Under the pieces are notes generated by a model, which saw only the letters and a list, made by a program, of their open reading frames with translations, was not told the DNA's origin and did no database searches. From Pseudomonas sp. A-RE-19 (GTDB lineage: Bacteria; Pseudomonadota; Gammaproteobacteria; Pseudomonadales; Pseudomonadaceae), in contig NZ_JAHBDQ010000072.1 of the NCBI RefSeq assembly GCF_019956555.1, positions 148,165 to 212,164 of the forward strand: a DNA stretch of 64,000 nucleotides, written 5' to 3'. Numbering within the stretch: the stretch's first letter is position 1; the number at the start of each line of letters is the position of its first letter. The translations under genes were made by a program, and so were the position numbers. Shown piece after piece: positions 34,828 to 41,735 of this stretch.

Positions 34828-35817
34828 TTACTTGTCCGCCAACCCTGGCGCTTCCCGAATAATGAAGTGATCCAGGTTCTCAATATTCGCGCTAAACACC
34901 CCGAACGTCTGTTCGGGGTTTTTCTTGCTCGGCACCTGCTTCAACTCCGGCGTCACGCCATAAAAGAAGCAATACAACTGCGCCTCACTGTCGACGGCGT
35001 GCTTGATCTCTTCCAGAAACGCTTTGCGCTTGCGGTAGTTGTCGATCAGCTTCTTGCTCAAGTAAACGTTCACCGAGTAAGGCTTCTTCTTCGCCTCGTC
35101 CGGTTGCTTGAACCAGACCTTCTGTTCGAAATCGATGCGAAAGCTCTGCGTGTAATCCTTGATCTCCTTGATCTTGCCCCAGTAAATCAGCCCCTTGTTG
35201 TCCTGCAGATATTCGATCTTCTTGAAGAACGACCCATAAGGCGCCGTGTGCTCGCCAATCTTCAGCGGCATGCGCTTGAGCAGCTCCTTGTCCTCGAAGT
35301 TCGACACAAAACACTCCACCGGATGGGCGAAGACACTGGTCTTGTCCGGCGCCGACTCCCGGCTCGGATGCTCGACGTTACTGGCCGCTGAAGGCAATCG
35401 CGGCTCATCGCGCATAACATCCGCCGCCACCGCCGGGCTGGACGGCTTGCGCACATACTCACGCCGAGTCAGTAACAACTCCGACGGGAAATGTTCCTCC
35501 CGACTGTCATCCGTTTCCGCACCATCCGCCTCCAGCCCCGACGCCGGCGTCTTCAGACTGACATAAGGACAACCCTCGACATGCCGCGTGCTGGGAATGT
35601 TCTTGAAGTGCGGCGTGCGCACGTAATTCACATTCTTGGCGTTGAACGTCCCCAACACGTTGGTCGCATCAAACGCCGAACGGCAGGCATCGTTGGGGCA
35701 CTGGAAGTGCTCCTTGGCGGAATCGAACTCCATGGTTTCGTCGAAATTCAAATCGCGCACGTCATAGATCGACAGCTTGTCGTCGAGGCTGAGGCAGTAG
35801 GCGAGGTCGAATTTCAT
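34828..35817 (-). CDS. Hypothetical protein with CoiA-like zinc-ribbon N-terminus
   Basis: A 329-residue soluble protein not recognised as a named family. Near residue 38, FQCPNDACRSAFDATNVL then, about 20 residues on, TPHFKNIPSTRHVEGCPY form a C-x4-C...H-x(n)-H-x3-C set similar to the zinc-binding lead of CoiA-type competence nucleases. The middle (about 90-165) is disordered and acidic; the C-terminal part is basic and strand-rich (KIGEHTAPYGSFFKKIEYLQ, KVWFKQPDEAKKKPYSVNVY). No nuclease motif is evident. ATG 35817 starts the family-like part. It is next to an HNH nuclease gene on the same strand, 185 bp downstream of it. Confidence 0.6.
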   Translation of the reverse strand: MKFDLAYCLSLDDKLSIYDVRDLNFDETMEFDSAKEHFQCPNDACRSAFDATNVLGTFNAKNVNYVRTPHFKNIPSTRHVEGCPYVSLKTPASGLEADGAETDDSREEHFPSELLLTRREYVRKPSSPAVAADVMRDEPRLPSAASNVEHPSRESAPDKTSVFAHPVECFVSNFEDKELLKRMPLKIGEHTAPYGSFFKKIEYLQDNKGLIYWGKIKEIKDYTQSFRIDFEQKVWFKQPDEAKKKPYSVNVYLSKKLIDNYRKRKAFLEEIKHAVDSEAQLYCFFYGVTPELKQVPSKKNPEQTFGVFSANIENLDHFIIREAPGLADK

Positions 35818-35924
35818 GGCGGGCTCGGGTCCTTGAGTGGGGAAGGGTATTAATAGCGGGAGGCGAGGCGGGTTGCACTGACTGTTTTCAACACACCGCA
35901 AATTCTGTGGCAACACACCAAACC

Positions 35925-35950
35925 TGTGGGAGCGAGCCTGCTCGCGATTC
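35925..35950. repeat. Single REP arm
   Basis: TGTGGGAGCGAGCCTGCTCG occurs alone, without a facing partner, between the zinc-ribbon and HNH genes. Confidence 0.75.
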
Positions 35951-36002
35951 CCAAAATCACCACAGCCATCAAGCCTAGCGCCACAAATCACATGCAGCTC
36001 AA

Positions 36003-36716
36003 TTACTCGGGTTTCAGTCTCTTCACCCTTGTATAAAGCGAGGCAGTAAATTCATCCCGGTCGCTCGAATGGTGACAACGTCGATGACAGTTCGGGCATA
36101 GAGCGACTGCGTTCCTTGGACGATCCGAACCTTTACGAACCAAAGGCTTAACATGATGGACTTCAAGGTATGGCGATCCATCAGCACACAGAAAAGGAGC
36201 TGCTTGATTACATCCCTCGCAGAAGCCTTGAGACTGCTTCAATACCCAATCAGTGATCCTTCGTGCCCGCGAATACCTAATGGTTGCGGAGCTGGTCTGG
36301 TTGGGATTCAGAATGCCTTCAGGTGCATCATCAAATTGAGGTGTCTGAGCCTCTAACAGCCGATACGTAAAGTGCTGGCTGGCTCGTGTTGGTTTTTTGC
36401 GAAATGCTTCGATATCTTTTTCGGCAAGGATCTTTCGAATTCGGTTACCAATCCCGGTGCCGACGTTTTTTGCAGATACATAGCCAACAATGTGGCTCAG
36501 ACCCATTTGTTCCATCACGGCGGAGATGTTCTGCATGCGGTACTCAACCGACGAGGCGCTACGCTTGCTCAACGGTCCTTCGCGTAAAAGACGATTCTCG
36601 TCAGCCTTCTTGAACGTTTGATTGCTCTGCTCGAGACTCAACATCTTTAGATAGGCATCAACCGAAGCCTCAAGCTCCTGATCATCCCAGCCCGTTCTTT
36701 CTTTTGGAGTGTCCAT
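36003..36716 (-). CDS. McrA-like HNH endonuclease
   Basis: A 237-residue predicted DNA endonuclease. C-terminal HNH domain: Cys166-x2-Cys169, then EVHHVKPLVRKGS with His187/His188, Asn202, and CPNCHRRC with Cys207/Cys210. The N-terminal part (about 8-105; WDDQELEASVDAYLKML and SSVEYRMQNISAVMEQMG) is a helical domain that I recall in front of HNH or other effector domains in modified-DNA restriction proteins. A type IV-like restriction or phage-defence role is inferred. A nine-base-pair hairpin lies directly before the start codon. Confidence 0.82.
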   Translation of the reverse strand: MDTPKERTGWDDQELEASVDAYLKMLSLEQSNQTFKKADENRLLREGPLSKRSASSVEYRMQNISAVMEQMGLSHIVGYVSAKNVGTGIGNRIRKILAEKDIEAFRKKPTRASQHFTYRLLEAQTPQFDDAPEGILNPNQTSSATIRYSRARRITDWVLKQSQGFCEGCNQAAPFLCADGSPYLEVHHVKPLVRKGSDRPRNAVALCPNCHRRCHHSSDRDEFTASLYTRVKRLKPE

Positions 36717-36723
36717 ACAATCG

Positions 36724-36744
36724 CCGAGGGTTGAAAACCCTCGG
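36724..36744. promoter_or_regulatory. Perfect hairpin/operator before the HNH gene
   Basis: CCGAGGGTT-GAA-AACCCTCGG, nine-base arms, ending eight bases before the HNH ATG. It would enclose any ribosome binding site or serve as a repressor site; it lacks a T-run and so is a poor terminator. Confidence 0.5.
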
Positions 36745-36836
36745 ACGATACTGAGTGGCCATTACACCTGTCTACGAAAATTCCTACAGAAAAGACCGAC
36801 GTATCGCTCAAGCGATCCTACAAATGCACCGTCGCT

Positions 36837-37370
36837 CTAACCCACCGAATGCTTCGAAGACTGGAACACCTCCACAACCTTCCGCCACCAAGGCTTAACC
36901 ACCGGCACCCGCCGCCGTGTGCGATTGAGCAACAGATAAGGCATGTCCCGCAGCCGAATCCAGCCTTCATCCTGCCAATGCAACAGACTCAATGACATCT
37001 CCGGCCAATCCAACAAACTCAACATCGGCCGATCCGTGTTCTTCGACTGCCCCGCATCACGCAGAGCTGGCACCACTTGATGAGTCAACCACTCACGCAA
37101 TAACCGATTCCCTGGCGCGTAGTGATAGACCAGCAATGCATAAACACCGGACTCGCTGAGCATCAGCCGTGTCTCCGGTTGGCCGTGGTATTCAATCAAC
37201 AGCGTATGCCGCTGATCTTCATCCAGCTTGCTGACGACACGATCATTCAGATGGAAGCCCATTAAGCGACCCAAATCGCGGGCGCAGAACCATGGCTGGT
37301 TTTCCAGGAGGAGGGCGTGAAGGTGCAGATTATGACGGGTGAATACTGTGGGGATGAAGGGATCAGACAT
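36837..37370 (-). CDS. Bro-N domain antirepressor-like protein
   Basis: A 177-residue protein with an N-terminal Bro-N domain: FTRHNLHLHALLLENQPWFC ARDLGRLMG-type, then LIEYHGQPETRLMLSESGVY and RLLREWLTHQVVPALRD. The C-terminal 75 residues are basic and specific to this group, without KilA-C or a second HTH. Bro-N/Ant proteins are phage antirepressors and are normally silenced until induction. GAGG lies just before ATG 37370, and the start overlaps the end of a 30-codon leader ORF, the P1 ant arrangement. Confidence 0.85.
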   Translation of the reverse strand: MSDPFIPTVFTRHNLHLHALLLENQPWFCARDLGRLMGFHLNDRVVSKLDEDQRHTLLIEYHGQPETRLMLSESGVYALLVYHYAPGNRLLREWLTHQVVPALRDAGQSKNTDRPMLSLLDWPEMSLSLLHWQDEGWIRLRDMPYLLLNRTRRRVPVVKPWWRKVVEVFQSSKHSVG

Positions 37371-37455
37371 GGCGAGCCTCCAGGGGTGGAAGCGCATAGA
37401 CAACGAAGCGGCTAAAGCAGATTTCCTTCGGAGAGAAGGAGACATTTTTAGGCAT
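37363..37455 (-). CDS. Leader peptide ORF coupled to the antirepressor
   Basis: Thirty codons, MPKNVSFSPKEICFSRFVVY and ALPPLEARHV, with GAGGTAAAGG before the ATG at 37455. Its TGA (37365-37363) lies inside the first codons of the Bro-N gene (start 37370), so translation of the two is likely coupled. Its ribosome binding site contains CACACAGAGG, the exact complement of a segment of the upstream C4-like RNA. This reproduces the P1/P7 orfX-ant layout. Confidence 0.6.
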   Translation of the reverse strand: MPKNVSFSPKEICFSRFVVYALPPLEARHV

Positions 37456-37479
37456 ATCCTTTACCTCTGTGTGATGTCA

Positions 37480-37695
37480 GCTTTCTTAGGGCTGGGTGCC
37501 GGGAGTTAAGAAACCCCACACAGAGGGCCGGACATATTCCCCTTTCGGGTCTTGTATTCGTCCACTCCCGGCATAACAGAGTTTTTTTGATGCCCACGGG
37601 GGAACCGTAGGCACAAAAAAGCCGCTTCTGTCGGGTGCGGTCAGTCCGCTGTGTGAGGTGTTTCTTAGGCACCGTTTGCAGGGTAGATGTATCGA
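37480..37695 (-). ncRNA. C4-like antisense RNA leader (P1/P7 immI type)
   Basis: On the minus strand, TGCCGGGAGT and ACTCCCGGCA form a ten-base stem around CCCGAAAGGGG and CCTCTGTGTGGGG. CCTCTGTGTG (37526-37517) is the exact complement of CACACAGAGG (37473-37464) at the ribosome binding site of the downstream leader ORF, and CTGTGTGGGG can also pair with CCTCACACAG upstream. Earlier small hairpins include GCCTACGG-TTCC-CCCGTGGGC. An ORF runs through this segment but lacks an ATG. The C4 identification is by architecture, not by covariance search. Confidence 0.6.
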
Positions 37696-37751
37696 TATTG
37701 ACGGTCAATGCTTTTGATCATATCCACTTGTAACTGTTGGTTGTGAGCGCG

Positions 37752-38438
37752 CTAACTTAAAAATTGAAAAGATTCAATGTATTTTTGTTTCTTGCTGCGT
37801 GTAGGTTTGAAATGGAATATGTAATTTTGTAACCAAGTATGGTACTCAAATATTTTTGGATCTTTTTTTATGTCGATTTCATTTTCAAGATAAACGGACT
37901 TCGCATTTTCATAAACTTGTCTCCAGTTGTCGGTGTCGACAATGTGAAGTTGGTAGTGCTCTCCGCACCGCAAAATCAAATTTTGCTCTATGAGTTGGTC
38001 AAGTTCTTGGCTTTGTGCCTGGCCTTGACTCTCGTTTTCAAGTTTTTCTATGACCGATTTATGAATAAGTACTCTTGGGAATAACGATTTAGACGATTCT
38101 AGATTGTATGCGTCTGTTAGTGCATGGCTGTACGTTATATGTTGGTTTTCAAAGTGCTTATTATAAGCTATGCCTCCTCTTATCAATAAGCCATTTTCCA
38201 AAAATCTAAGGTAAACATCTTTCGTTGCTTTTAAAAATCCTACTATGTTGGAGGAAGAACTCATAAAGAGTGAATCAGATATACTTTTGTGTCTTAGTGT
38301 TGCAAGGTCGATTTGCTCAAAGGCTCTATAGGATGTTATTAGTTTTTCTTTAAATACTTCGGTGCCGTTTTGTTCGTCCTTGCTTAAATAGTAGCGATAA
38401 CCCATGACGTCCAAGAATGCAAAGTATGAGTAGGCCAT
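37752..38438 (-). CDS. Class III nucleotide-cyclase-like protein
   Basis: A 228-residue soluble protein not assigned to a named family. Its motifs follow the class III cyclase fold in order: FAFLDVMGYRYY with Asp10 (metal site 1), SISDSLFM with Asp55 (metal site 2, the G-D-S/A hairpin equivalent), LLIRGGIAYN (R-x-G-I-x-x-G) and HALTDAYNLESSKSLFPRVL (G-x-A-x-x-A-x-x-L-E followed by P-R). The usual Asn/Arg transition-state pair is not clear, so the product nucleotide, if any, is open. Codon use is strongly AT-rich. The ATG overlaps the stop of the ParA gene as TGATG. Confidence 0.6.
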   Translation of the reverse strand: MAYSYFAFLDVMGYRYYLSKDEQNGTEVFKEKLITSYRAFEQIDLATLRHKSISDSLFMSSSSNIVGFLKATKDVYLRFLENGLLIRGGIAYNKHFENQHITYSHALTDAYNLESSKSLFPRVLIHKSVIEKLENESQGQAQSQELDQLIEQNLILRCGEHYQLHIVDTDNWRQVYENAKSVYLENEIDIKKDPKIFEYHTWLQNYIFHFKPTRSKKQKYIESFQFLS

Positions 38439-39490
38439 CACTCAATAGCCTCGGTGATTTTTTGGATTTCGCTCCGATAAGCTTTTATTTTCTTTTCCCA
38501 AGGCGCCCAGACACTTCCATAAAACTGAATGCCACTTTTTGACGCTAGTGCTGAGTCAGACTGGGTAAGGTCAAAGATGGCTTTTCCTAGCATTTGAGAA
38601 ACTGGGACAAGTTGTCCAAGGTTTTCAATTGAGCAAATTATAGGGTCGGAAATATTAGCTTTTATTCGTATTATTTTTGACCCCATAAGCTTGGATTTTA
38701 TTTCGGTCTTTATTTTTTTTGACCATTTTTGATATGATTCTTTAATTAGGGATTTATGAACCTGAAAGTTTTGATTGATTAATCCACAAAATTCTGGTGA
38801 GCCGTAATTGCTTTCAATTCCGTATGGTTCTAGTGTGCTTAGTATTATTTTGTCGTGCTTTATCCAGTCTTCTATCAGTTTGGGTAGTGTATTGATTCCC
38901 AGATAGCAAAACCTGTCTGGTGTTACAGGTATAATAAATTTGTCAGATGCCAGGAAGGCAAGTCGAGTAATCGCGCCGGTGCTTGGGCCAAGATCAATCA
39001 GAATGTAGTCGAGGTCTAGCTCCTCGCCAAGATCTTTGATCAATCTTCGGAAACTAATGTAGGTGTTTTTTTCGTTTATGTTAGTCGTGATCGCTTGGTT
39101 TATGGATGCCCCGAAGTATGGTTCAGCTTGGGCGCTGAACTCTATGTCACCTCTAATTAAGAATAATTTTGAATAGATATTTGATTCTGCAAGCTCTATT
39201 GTTTTTACATCTATTCTTGCTGCTGCGCCATCCAGTCGTGGTCTAAATACGTCAAGTATTGAGTGGCCTGGCAGTTTTTTAGATGGATCATCAAAGTAGT
39301 CGGTGTCGTTAGCAAAAAATAATTCTGTAAGATTGCATTGAGAGTCGGCATCGATAAATAATACTTTTTTACCACTCTTTGAGAGATATGCACCAACGTT
39401 AAATAATGTAGTGGTTTTTGAAACGCCACCTTTATTGTTGTAGAAGGTGAGTGTTTTAGTGTCTTTTTTTATTTTCTTTGCTCTAGGCAT
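38438..39490 (-). CDS. ParA/MinD-like ATPase, partner of the cyclase-like protein
   Basis: A 350-residue deviant Walker ATPase. Walker A is NNKGGVSKTTT near residue 18 (K-G-G-x-x-K-T-T with Ser replacing the usual Gly), A' is VLFIDADSQCNL, and Walker B is YILIDLGPSTGAITRLAFLA followed by IPVTPDRFCYLGI. ParA acts with a partner in DNA or cargo segregation, but here no ParB or parS is seen; the partner gene is a cyclase-like protein. GGAG about nine bases before ATG 39490. Both genes are AT-rich against GC-rich flanks and begin just behind the nrdB terminator, pointing to acquired DNA. Confidence 0.85.
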   Translation of the reverse strand: MPRAKKIKKDTKTLTFYNNKGGVSKTTTLFNVGAYLSKSGKKVLFIDADSQCNLTELFFANDTDYFDDPSKKLPGHSILDVFRPRLDGAAARIDVKTIELAESNIYSKLFLIRGDIEFSAQAEPYFGASINQAITTNINEKNTYISFRRLIKDLGEELDLDYILIDLGPSTGAITRLAFLASDKFIIPVTPDRFCYLGINTLPKLIEDWIKHDKIILSTLEPYGIESNYGSPEFCGLINQNFQVHKSLIKESYQKWSKKIKTEIKSKLMGSKIIRIKANISDPIICSIENLGQLVPVSQMLGKAIFDLTQSDSALASKSGIQFYGSVWAPWEKKIKAYRSEIQKITEAIE

Positions 39491-39506
39491 TTTTTTGCTC
39501 CAGATG

Positions 39507-39536
39507 ATAAAAAACCCCGCATGTGCGGGGCTTTTA
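39507..39536 (-). terminator. Rho-independent terminator of nrdB
   Basis: Minus-strand stem CCCCGCA-TG... with partner TGCGGGG, followed by T6. It sits about 60 bases after the nrdB stop and only about 20 bases before the ParA start. Confidence 0.82.
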
Positions 39537-39567
39537 TTGAGCTCACCACAGTCCATGTAGGTAAGCT

Positions 39568-39596
39568 TTTATGTCATGGCGCTACGCCATCGTCAA
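39568..39596 (-). promoter_or_regulatory. Candidate promoter with internal palindrome for the ParA operon
   Basis: Minus strand TTGACG (39596-39591), 17-base spacer, CATAAA (39573-39568). The spacer contains a perfect 15-bp palindrome ATGGCG-TAG-CGCCAT (39576-39590) suited to a repressor. It overlaps the nrdB stop. Confidence 0.35.
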
Positions 39597-40843
39597 TCCC
39601 AGCTCAACGCCCCACCCGTCTGATACTCAATAACCCGCGTCTCAAAGAAATTCTTCTCTTTCTTCAAGTCCATAATCTCGCTCATCCAAGGGAACGGGTT
39701 AGTCGTCCCTGGATACTCTTCCTTCAAACCAATCTGCGACAACCGACGGTTAGCGATGAACTTCAGGTAATCCTCCATCATCGCCGCATTCATGCCCAAC
39801 ACCCCACGAGGCATGGTGTCACGAGCGTATTCGATCTCCAGCTGAGTACCTTGCAGAATCATCTGCGAAGCTTCTTCCTTCATTTCAGCATCCCACAAGT
39901 GCGGGTTTTCGATTTTGATCTGGTTGATCACGTCGATGCCGAAGTTCAGGTGCATGGATTCGTCGCGCAGGATGTACTGGAACTGCTCGGCGACGCCGGT
40001 CATTTTGTTGCGGCGGCCCATGGAGAGGATTTGGGTGAAGCCGCAGTAGAAGAAGATGCCTTCCAGAACGCAGTAGTAGGCGATCAGGTTGCGCAGCAGC
40101 TCTTTGTCGGTTTCGACGGTGCCGGTTTCGAACTTCGGATCGGAGATCGAACGGGTGTATTTCAGGCCCCAGGTGGCTTTTTTCGCGACCGATGGGATCT
40201 CGTGGTACATGTTGAAGATCTCGCCTTCATCCATGGCCAACGATTCGATGCAGTACTGGTAGGCGTGGGTGTGGATCGCCTCTTCGAAGGCCTGGCGCAG
40301 GATGTACTGGCGGCATTCCGGGTTGGTGATCAGGCGGTACACGGCCAGGACCAGGTTGTTGGCAACCAGGGAGTCGGCGGTGGAGAAGAAGCCGAGGTTG
40401 CGCATTACGATGCGGCGCTCGTCGTCGGTCAGGCCTTCCGGGTTTTTCCAGAGGGCGATGTCGGCGGTCATGTTGACTTCTTGCGGCATCCAGTGGTTTG
40501 CGCAGCCGTCCAGGTACTTCTGCCAGGCCCAGTCGTACTTGAACGGGACGAGCTGGTTGAGGTCGGCGCGGCAGTTGATCATGCGCTTTTCATCGACAGC
40601 TACACGGGCGGAGGCGCCTTCCAGTTCGGCGAGGCCTTCGGCGACGTCGAGGGAATCCAGGGCAGCCTTGGCGCGAGCGATCGCGGCGGAGTCCGTCGCG
40701 GTCACGGCGCGGGCCTCTTGAGCGGCGGCACCACCGGCGCTGTCGAGGCGGTCCATGTTGGCTTCAGAAGCGTGGCCGGCATTGGCGCCTTTTACAGCGA
40801 CTTCGCCGTCATCTTCTTTGTCGAATTCGTCCCAGCTCAGCAT
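39593..40843 (-). CDS. nrdB: Ribonucleotide reductase class Ia, beta subunit
   Basis: Holds the diiron-tyrosyl radical for reduction of ribonucleotides, in complex with NrdA. The 416-residue protein shows the R2 motif EEAIHTHAYQYCIESL (Glu and His ligands, radical Tyr in E-x2-H-x3-Y), YYCVLEGIFFYCGFTQI, and RDESMHLNFGIDVI with the second Glu/His ligands. The N-terminal 85 residues are an extra Ala-rich region seen in Pseudomonas. The C-terminal TGGALSWD is the peptide that docks on NrdA. nrdA is not found in the window. A long leader and terminator frame the gene. Confidence 0.96.
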   Translation of the reverse strand: MLSWDEFDKEDDGEVAVKGANAGHASEANMDRLDSAGGAAAQEARAVTATDSAAIARAKAALDSLDVAEGLAELEGASARVAVDEKRMINCRADLNQLVPFKYDWAWQKYLDGCANHWMPQEVNMTADIALWKNPEGLTDDERRIVMRNLGFFSTADSLVANNLVLAVYRLITNPECRQYILRQAFEEAIHTHAYQYCIESLAMDEGEIFNMYHEIPSVAKKATWGLKYTRSISDPKFETGTVETDKELLRNLIAYYCVLEGIFFYCGFTQILSMGRRNKMTGVAEQFQYILRDESMHLNFGIDVINQIKIENPHLWDAEMKEEASQMILQGTQLEIEYARDTMPRGVLGMNAAMMEDYLKFIANRRLSQIGLKEEYPGTTNPFPWMSEIMDLKKEKNFFETRVIEYQTGGALSWD

Positions 40844-41109
40844 GACGTGTCGTCTCCTGCGTGAGGGCCAGATTGCCCGTGTGAAAACTGATAGGTTGGT
40901 TTTTCACACAGCCGTTTCTGGCCGCGTTGGATCTAAAGGAAATGTAGCTTGCAGTAGTAAAACTATACGCACGCAATACATGGATTCTGTCGGAGCAAGC
41001 CGCCTAGACGCATTGTGGTAGGACGTATTGCCCACCAGCCGCATGGGGCTTGGCTTACCGAGGGTTGAGACCCGTATGAGAATATTTTACGGCCGAATCA
41101 ACGGCGGTG

Positions 41110-41137
41110 AGTATAGAGACTTTTGATGAGGTTTCAG
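41110..41137 (-). promoter_or_regulatory. Candidate nrdB promoter
   Basis: Minus strand CTGAAA (41137-41132), 16 bases, TATACT (41115-41110), giving a leader of about 260 bases before nrdB. The rest of the 40844-41314 gap contains the self-complementary GTGTGAAAACTG / CAGTTTTCAC-like segment near 40880-40910 but no clear NrdR box. Confidence 0.35.
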
Positions 41138-41275
41138 ATCGTTTTTTTTGATCCGATTGCCGCACCTGTGGAAAGAGGCAGGAGGAGACGACGTGAGGCT
41201 AGCGTGTGCTGGGCCTGAAGGCAGGAGAGGCACCAAAAATGTATTTCGTCAGTTTTTTCTAGCTGTAAATGACTA

Positions 41276-41297
41276 AGCCCGACCGAAGTCGGGCTGT
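41276..41297. terminator. Hairpin after the small secreted repeat protein gene
   Basis: AGCCCGAC-CGAA-GTCGGGCT, an eight-base stem just past the stop of the minus-strand gene; the following tract is only weakly T-rich. Confidence 0.55.
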
Positions 41298-41314
41298 GAG
41301 GTCGCGTTCAGTTT

Positions 41315-41551
41315 TCAGCTGTAACGAGATGCACCTACGCGGTCAGAACCATCAGCAGCGACTTTGGCAGCGCCAGTGTGATCGAAGCCGTCAGCCGCGA
41401 AAGAGGCCGAACCGGTGTGGTCGTAACCGTCAGAAGCGACAGCTGCTTCTGTGGTGAAAGCAGACGAGCCAGTGCGGTCGTAGCCGTCGGCGGCGAAGGT
41501 GTTGGCAGCCAGGACGGAGAGGGTCAGGGCGAGGATCAGTTTGGTTTTCAT
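41315..41551 (-). CDS. Small secreted DGYDHTG-repeat protein
   Basis: A 78-residue precursor with signal peptide MKTKLILALTLSVLAANTFA (cleavage after residue 20). The mature part is almost entirely four copies of a 13-14-residue unit: ADGYDRTGSSAF, SDGYDHTGSASF, ADGFDHTGAAKV and ADGSDRVGASRY. The Asp-Gly-x-Asp turn recalls a calcium-type loop but could equally be structural. GGAGCC precedes ATG 41551. Function unknown. A second small secreted protein gene lies upstream on the same strand. Confidence 0.72.
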   Translation of the reverse strand: MKTKLILALTLSVLAANTFAADGYDRTGSSAFTTEAAVASDGYDHTGSASFAADGFDHTGAAKVAADGSDRVGASRYS

Positions 41552-41735
41552 GGTAGTGGCTCCAGGTTCGTTGGCGTTTTGTGCCTTGGGTGTGGAATTC
41601 ATGCTACGCCAACAATTTTGATTAAAAAGCGCAAATAAATGCTAAAAGTAATCGTATTTATCGATATAAGGCCCGGCGCTTCATCTGCCTTTAAAGCGGG
41701 CGGATGGGTCGAGCCTTGGAGATAAAAGGGGTGGA

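Noticed and set aside
37448..37708. 86-codon frame through the C4-like leader as an independent protein
   Set aside because: It starts only at TTG, is Arg/Lys/Cys-rich and coincides with RNA stems; it is better explained as structured RNA, though an Ash/Icd-like reading frame cannot be excluded.
37752..39490. ParA gene as part of a plasmid or chromosome partition locus
   Set aside because: No ParB-like gene, no parS-like inverted repeats and no replication gene nearby; the partner gene does not look like a centromere-binding protein.
40844..41109. NrdR box before nrdB
   Set aside because: No convincing ACAC-N-TAT-type pair was found; the matching A/T-rich segments are single and degenerate.
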